NCBI GenBank assembly: GCA_013041975.1
Contig: JABDQZ010000303.1
Span: 1 to 9,800 of the forward strand
Direction of reading: 5' to 3'
From: Gammaproteobacteria bacterium
GTDB lineage: Bacteria > Pseudomonadota > Gammaproteobacteria > Chromatiales > Chromatiaceae
Length of the DNA: 9,800 nt
Below are positions 5,623 to 9,800 of the stretch, in pieces; positions within the stretch are counted from its first letter, which is position 1; every line of letters starts with the position of its first letter. The translations under genes and the position numbers were made by a program. The notes beneath the pieces are model-generated. The model saw only the letters and a list, made by a program, of their open reading frames with translations, ran no database searches and was not told the origin of the DNA.

Positions 5623-8600
5623 GGACTTATCAGAAACTGACAAAGAAGGATGCCCAAATTTACCTGCTGAAAGCGGCTCCATGGGTAACCAACCTGGCAT
5701 CGCCGGCAGGATAGCAAAAACCTTCATCGACTCCCCACTGTCACCCTTGCTCTACATGGCTGCGTTATTTGCCGGAGTGCTGGGTCTGTTGATGACCCCC
5801 CGCCAGGAAGACCCGGAAATATCCGTTCCCATGGTGGATATGTTTATCAGCTACGAGGGCGCTTCTGCCGAACAGGTATCCAACATGGCCATTGATCCAC
5901 TGGAACGGATCATGAGCGAAATCCCCGGAGTCAAGCACACCTATGCCGCTTCCGAACGCGGCCGGGGTATTGTTACTGTGCGCTTTAAAGTGGGAGAAGA
6001 CATTATCCCTTCAGTGGTCAAGGTGCATGAAAAACTGCAATCCAACATGGATAAACTGCCTCCCGGAGTATCCTTGCCACTGGTCAAGCCACGCACCATT
6101 GATGATGTACCGGTAATCACAATCACCCTGTGGTCACAACTGGCCAATGACTCGGAACTGCGCATCCTGGCAAATCAGCTATTGCATCATTTCGAACGCA
6201 TTCCCGACAGCGGTAACGGTTTCGTGGTTGGCGGCAGGCATCAGCAACTGCGAATTGAAGTATTACCCGAACGCCTTAAAGGTTATGGCGTTGGCCTTGA
6301 CCAGATCGTGCAGGCGATAAACAGCGCCAACAAGGAAGAGGGCTATGGCAATCTCAAGCAGGGGGCCAAAGAGTACCGGGTTTATTCAGGATCTTTTCTT
6401 CATACCGTTCAGGATGTTGAACAGGTCATCATCAGCGTAAATAACGGCAAGCCGGTTTACGTCAGAGACGTGGCCAAAGTCCAGATGGGGCCATCCGAGT
6501 TTGAAAACATCGTCTGGTACTATTCAGGCGCCGCACGTGATCCCGCTCTCCCTGATGTGAATAACGCTGCTGCGGTTACCATTGCCATTGCCAAAAAACA
6601 GGGTTCCAATGGTGTTGACGTTGCCAATGCGGTTCAGAATGAACTCGACAAAATCAGGGATCGCCTGATACCCGATGGCATCCAGGTCGAGGTGACACGC
6701 AATTATGGCGAATCTGCCAATGAGAAAGTCAACGAATTACTTGAGGCATTACTGATTGCTGCAATCGTAGTGAGTCTGTTATGCCTGATTACCATTGCCG
6801 CCGGGCCGTCATTTGTTGTAATCAGCGTGGTACCGGTCGTCATTCTGTTTTCCATCTGGGCTACCTGGCTGATGGGGTATTCCATTAACCGCGTCAGCCT
6901 GTTTGCACTGATTTTTTCTATCGGCATCCTGGTCGATGATGCTACCGTGGTAGTCGAAAATATTTACCGGCGTTGGCTGGCTGAAGGCACCACCAGCCTG
7001 AAAACAGCCGTATCGGCAGTCAGTGAGGTCGGCAACCCTACGATAATCGCCACCTTTGCCATTCTCGCCGCACTCATCCCGATGGGCTTTGTGACAGGTA
7101 TGATGGGGCCCTACATGGAACCCATCCCGGTACTGGGCTCAGTGGCCATGCTGTTTTCCCTGGTTGCCGCCTTTGTTTTCACTCCCTGGTGGTCGGTCCG
7201 CATGAAACCACGCCCCGAGCATATGGCACGCGCCGAGGCCAGGGAACAGAAAATCCAGGATAGAACAGGACGTTTTTACAGGCCGTTTCTATTACCCCTG
7301 CTCGAGGATACCTACCATCATCGCGGTAAAATCCTGCTGGCAGGTATTATCACTGCATTTGCGCTTGCCAGCCTGATGATCTACAGCCAGGCAGTACCGG
7401 TGAAGATGCTTCCGTTTGACAACAAGTCTGAATTCAATGTTGTTATCAATATGCCTGAAGGCACCACGCTGTTGGAGACGACCAACGTAGTGCAAAAACT
7501 GGCTGAAACACTTAAGAAAGTACCGGAAGTCAGGGCCTTGCAAACGTATGCCGGCACGGCCTCACCTTTCAACTTTAACGGGCTGGTACGCCATTATTAC
7601 CTGCGCCAGGAACCCTGGCAGGCTGATATCCACACCATGCTGGTGAACAAACACGACCGCGACCGCAGCAGTCATGAAATAGCCACCGAAGTACGCCATC
7701 TGCTGACCCCCATTGCACAGAAACTCGGCGCCCGCATTGCGATTGTTGAGCGTCCACCCGGGCCTCCTGTTTTGCAGACAGTCGTGGCAGAAATTCATGG
7801 GCCGGATGCGCAAACCCGCCGCGAAGTCGCCAGACAGATGACGCGAATTTTTGAAGAGGTTCCCAACCTGGTTGATGTCGATAACTACCTGGCTGAGCCA
7901 CACGAACGTTGGCAGTTTGACATTAATCAGGAGAAAGCCAAACGCCTTGGCATCTCGGTTGAAACCATCAATCGTAATGTCATGATGGCAATGGGAGGCT
8001 TCAAACTGGGAGATATTAAAGCGCATAGCCTGCGTGAACCGATTTACCTTGTTGCACAATTTCCGGAAATCGTACGTGCAGACCTGCAACGCGTCGGCAA
8101 CCTGCCAATACTTAGTCCACAGGGACAGGCGATCCCTCTATCTGAGCTGGGTGAGTTTATCAAAGTACCCCAGGAAGACATCATCTACAGCAAGGATTTG
8201 CGCCCGGTAGAATACGTCGTTGGCGAGATGGAAGGTCGCCTGGGAGCACCAATTTACGGCATGCTGGAAGTGGAAGAACGCCTGGAAAACTACACAACTC
8301 CGGATGGCATCATCATGAGCGGTACCTTGACAGGCCCACCTGAGGACGATTTGCATTCCGGATTTGAATGGAGCGGTGAATGGGTTGTCACTTATGAAAC
8401 TTTTCGTGACATGGGCGTGGCCTTTATCGTCGCTCTCGTTGTGATTTACATGTTACTGGTCTTACAGTTTAAAGACTTCATCCTGCCACTTGTGATCATG
8501 TCGCCAATTCCACTAACCCTGATCGGCATCATTCCCGGCCACTGGCTGCTGGATGCTGAATTTACTGCAACCTCATTGATCGGTTTTATCGCCCTGGCAG

Positions 8601-8926
8601 GCATCAATGTACGTGGATCTATACTGCTGGTTGCCTATATCGAGTATCAGCTGGCACGCGACATCCATATCAAACAGGCAGTATTGAATGCCGGACACGT
8701 GCGTATGCGTCCGATCTGGGTAACCAACCTGACGTTAATGGTCGGTGCAGGTGCCATACTGTTTGATCCCATCTTCCAGGGTATGGCAATATCCCTGGTG
8801 TTCGGCGCCCTGGTCACCACACTGCTAACATTATTGATCGTACCTCTCGGCTGTACCACGGCTGAGAGGTCACTACGCAACAGCATTGAAAAGCAACGCG
8901 AACTCGGTGGATCAGTTATGCCATGA
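5612..8926 (+). CDS. RND-family efflux permease, inner membrane proton antiporter (AcrB-like)
   Basis: The 1104-residue protein is a full RND pump subunit that uses proton import to drive export through an adaptor and an outer-membrane channel. The layout is TM1 about 44-62; a porter domain to about 370; TM2-6 about 373-545; TM7 about 574-592; a second porter domain to about 930; and TM8-12 about 934-1085. The TM4 proton-relay aspartates are present as D442-D443 in GILVDDATVVVEN. The TM10 site occupied by lysine in AcrB is arginine (R1001 in INVRGSILLV), which other members of this subfamily also appear to carry. Motifs such as TPRQEDPEISVPMVD, RPPGPPVLQTVVAEIHGPD and LPFDNKSEF place it in a broad AcrB/AcrD/AcrF-like group of unknown substrate. 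M24 (5681) is an alternative start: residues 1-23 are polar and not conserved as far as I know. Divergent from its adaptor; convergent with the hydratase gene. Confidence 0.95.
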   Translation: MSNKDLSETDKEGCPNLPAESGSMGNQPGIAGRIAKTFIDSPLSPLLYMAALFAGVLGLLMTPRQEDPEISVPMVDMFISYEGASAEQVSNMAIDPLERIMSEIPGVKHTYAASERGRGIVTVRFKVGEDIIPSVVKVHEKLQSNMDKLPPGVSLPLVKPRTIDDVPVITITLWSQLANDSELRILANQLLHHFERIPDSGNGFVVGGRHQQLRIEVLPERLKGYGVGLDQIVQAINSANKEEGYGNLKQGAKEYRVYSGSFLHTVQDVEQVIISVNNGKPVYVRDVAKVQMGPSEFENIVWYYSGAARDPALPDVNNAAAVTIAIAKKQGSNGVDVANAVQNELDKIRDRLIPDGIQVEVTRNYGESANEKVNELLEALLIAAIVVSLLCLITIAAGPSFVVISVVPVVILFSIWATWLMGYSINRVSLFALIFSIGILVDDATVVVENIYRRWLAEGTTSLKTAVSAVSEVGNPTIIATFAILAALIPMGFVTGMMGPYMEPIPVLGSVAMLFSLVAAFVFTPWWSVRMKPRPEHMARAEAREQKIQDRTGRFYRPFLLPLLEDTYHHRGKILLAGIITAFALASLMIYSQAVPVKMLPFDNKSEFNVVINMPEGTTLLETTNVVQKLAETLKKVPEVRALQTYAGTASPFNFNGLVRHYYLRQEPWQADIHTMLVNKHDRDRSSHEIATEVRHLLTPIAQKLGARIAIVERPPGPPVLQTVVAEIHGPDAQTRREVARQMTRIFEEVPNLVDVDNYLAEPHERWQFDINQEKAKRLGISVETINRNVMMAMGGFKLGDIKAHSLREPIYLVAQFPEIVRADLQRVGNLPILSPQGQAIPLSELGEFIKVPQEDIIYSKDLRPVEYVVGEMEGRLGAPIYGMLEVEERLENYTTPDGIIMSGTLTGPPEDDLHSGFEWSGEWVVTYETFRDMGVAFIVALVVIYMLLVLQFKDFILPLVIMSPIPLTLIGIIPGHWLLDAEFTATSLIGFIALAGINVRGSILLVAYIEYQLARDIHIKQAVLNAGHVRMRPIWVTNLTLMVGAGAILFDPIFQGMAISLVFGALVTTLLTLLIVPLGCTTAERSLRNSIEKQRELGGSVMP
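8842..8870 (+). other. Twelve-pair stem-loop inside the 3' end of the permease gene
   Basis: Arms 8842-8853 and 8859-8870 can pair over twelve positions, ten Watson-Crick and two G-U, around a five-base loop (TACCA). The G-U pairs make it more stable in the plus-strand transcript. It lies about 55 bases before the permease stop and is followed by CACTACGC rather than a T run, so it is not a classical terminator. It could stabilise the mRNA 3' end or be a coincidence of the coding sequence. Confidence 0.3.
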
Positions 8927-8930
8927 GAGG

Positions 8931-9731
8931 CTAGTCTTTCTTGACTGACCAAGGTGCCGGCTCATTATTTAGCACGGCATCAATGCCCCGCTTACCTTCA
9001 TTGGATGACAGGCAGCGCTGGAAAACATGACCAAAGGTCGTACGGTAACCCGGGGTCTGGTACTTGTCTCTTTCTGAAAGCTGGCGCAACAGCTGTTTGG
9101 TTTCACGCTGAGCCCTGGGGCCACCTTTCAACAGCAAATCGATTTGCCTGTTTACTTCCTCGTCGAGCTGGTCATCGGCAACCGCCTCATGCACAAGGCC
9201 GATTTCCAGCGCTTTTTCTGCTGTCATGACCTCACCGGTCAGCAGCCAGCGATTTGACTGATTCAGACCAATCGCATTCGAGGCAAACACCGCTGCAGCG
9301 AGCGGCACCATACCGAAAGTAATTTCCTGGAAGCCCATTTGGCAGGATTCAGCCGCGATGGCAATATCACTGCAAGCCATAAGGCCAACACCACCACCGA
9401 AGGCATCACCATTGATTTTTGCGATCACAGGGCGTGGAAAGGTATCCAGTTCATGCAGGGCATCAACAATACGGCTTCCCGGGTCAAGGTGCGGCATCGT
9501 GGGATGTTCCTGGGCATTCTTGATCCAGTCCACATCGGCTCCACCACAGAAAATATCACCCTCTCCGGTCAACACCATGACGCGAATGGAAGTATCATCT
9601 TCCAACTCTCGCAGGGTATCTATCAGTTCCTTAACCATCTGGCCATTGATCCTGTTTTCCTTGTCAGGACTGGACAGTTTCAATTCAACTACACGCTCCC
9701 GTGGATAACTGACTTTGATAAATTCAGGCAT
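8931..9731 (-). CDS. Enoyl-CoA hydratase/isomerase family protein, methylglutaconyl-CoA hydratase-like
   Basis: The 266-residue protein has the crotonase fold, which stabilises CoA-thioester enolates in an oxyanion hole. Visible motifs are FCGGADVDWI (61-70, first oxyanion-hole segment), INGDAFGGGVGLMACSDIAIA (about 106-126, second oxyanion segment), MGFQEITFGMVP (132-143), and LLTGEVMTAEKALEIGLVHEAV (163-184). Of the two glutamates that catalyse hydration in rat mitochondrial crotonase, the first (E144) is replaced by G116 while the second (E164) is kept as E136. Gly at the first site and ADxxW after the first oxyanion segment recall the GnyH/LiuC/AtuE methylglutaconyl-CoA hydratases of leucine and terpenoid breakdown, so I lean that way; the exact substrate is open. 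The ATG has a strong AAGGAG site. The gene converges on the permease gene with 4 bases between stops; no other pathway gene is visible, though the rest could lie beyond the right edge. Confidence 0.92.
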   Translation of the reverse strand: MPEFIKVSYPRERVVELKLSSPDKENRINGQMVKELIDTLRELEDDTSIRVMVLTGEGDIFCGGADVDWIKNAQEHPTMPHLDPGSRIVDALHELDTFPRPVIAKINGDAFGGGVGLMACSDIAIAAESCQMGFQEITFGMVPLAAAVFASNAIGLNQSNRWLLTGEVMTAEKALEIGLVHEAVADDQLDEEVNRQIDLLLKGGPRAQRETKQLLRQLSERDKYQTPGYRTTFGHVFQRCLSSNEGKRGIDAVLNNEPAPWSVKKD

Positions 9732-9737
9732 GTTATT

Positions 9738-9744
9738 CTCCTTT
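9738..9744 (-). promoter_or_regulatory. Strong ribosome binding site of the enoyl-CoA hydratase gene
   Basis: The minus strand reads AAAGGAG six bases ahead of the ATG at 9731. It is the best Shine-Dalgarno match in the window and fixes the start codon. Confidence 0.75.
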
Positions 9745-9800
9745 TATAAATCGCCCTCTTATACTTTTAATTCTATCATAAATTACTTTGACACCCGTAG
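9745..9800. other. AT-rich upstream region of the hydratase gene at the window edge
   Basis: No coding signal is seen here. The minus strand has a TATAAG (9763-9758) that could be a -10 box for the hydratase gene but lacks a good -35. The plus strand has an exact TTGACA (9788-9793) that could be the -35 of a divergent gene to the right; its -10 would lie outside the window. Confidence 0.25.

Noticed and set aside
9788..9793. TTGACA as a promoter for a gene to the right
   Set aside because: Only the -35 hexamer can be seen; the -10 and any gene would lie outside the window, so it is noted but not called.

Overview
The window looks like chromosomal DNA of a gammaproteobacterium with a base composition near 50% GC; no species can be named from the sequence alone. 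The strongest clue is gene order. A Pil-Chp chemosensory cluster (pilG-pilH-pilI, minus strand) stands head to head with gshB, and a TonB-type protein follows gshB. Pseudomonas and related gammaproteobacteria keep the same neighbourhood (tonB3-gshB-pilGHI). All genes appear intact and densely packed. I see no RNA genes, mobile elements or CRISPR arrays, and no clear rho-independent terminators.

Left part (1-1193, minus strand): pilG and pilH are two single-domain response regulators, and pilI is a CheW-type adaptor cut by the window edge. They form the start of an operon controlling type IV pilus twitching. A 220-base AT-rich divergent region containing small palindromes separates it from the next block.

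Middle (1415-4338, plus strand): gshB (glutathione synthetase), apbE (FAD:protein FMN transferase, overlapping gshB by 4 bases) and a TonB-like energy transducer are probably one operon. The apbE between gshB and tonB is an addition relative to the Pseudomonas arrangement I know.

Right part (4342-8926): a divergent tripartite-type efflux module has a periplasmic adaptor on the minus strand and an RND inner-membrane permease on the plus strand. They share a 58-base promoter region with a consensus -10 box inside a perfect inverted repeat. No outer-membrane channel or regulator gene is present. The adaptor has an unusual Gly/Met/Phe/Pro-rich segment where the tip of its helical hairpin should be.

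Right edge (8931-9731, minus strand): a crotonase-family enoyl-CoA hydratase, closest in motif pattern to methylglutaconyl-CoA hydratases, converges on the permease gene.

Overall the window is mostly recognisable core and transport genes. I did not find a convincing new system. The items most worth checking are the adaptor insertion, the gshB-apbE-tonB linkage next to the pilus chemosensory genes, and the small palindromes in the two divergent promoter regions.
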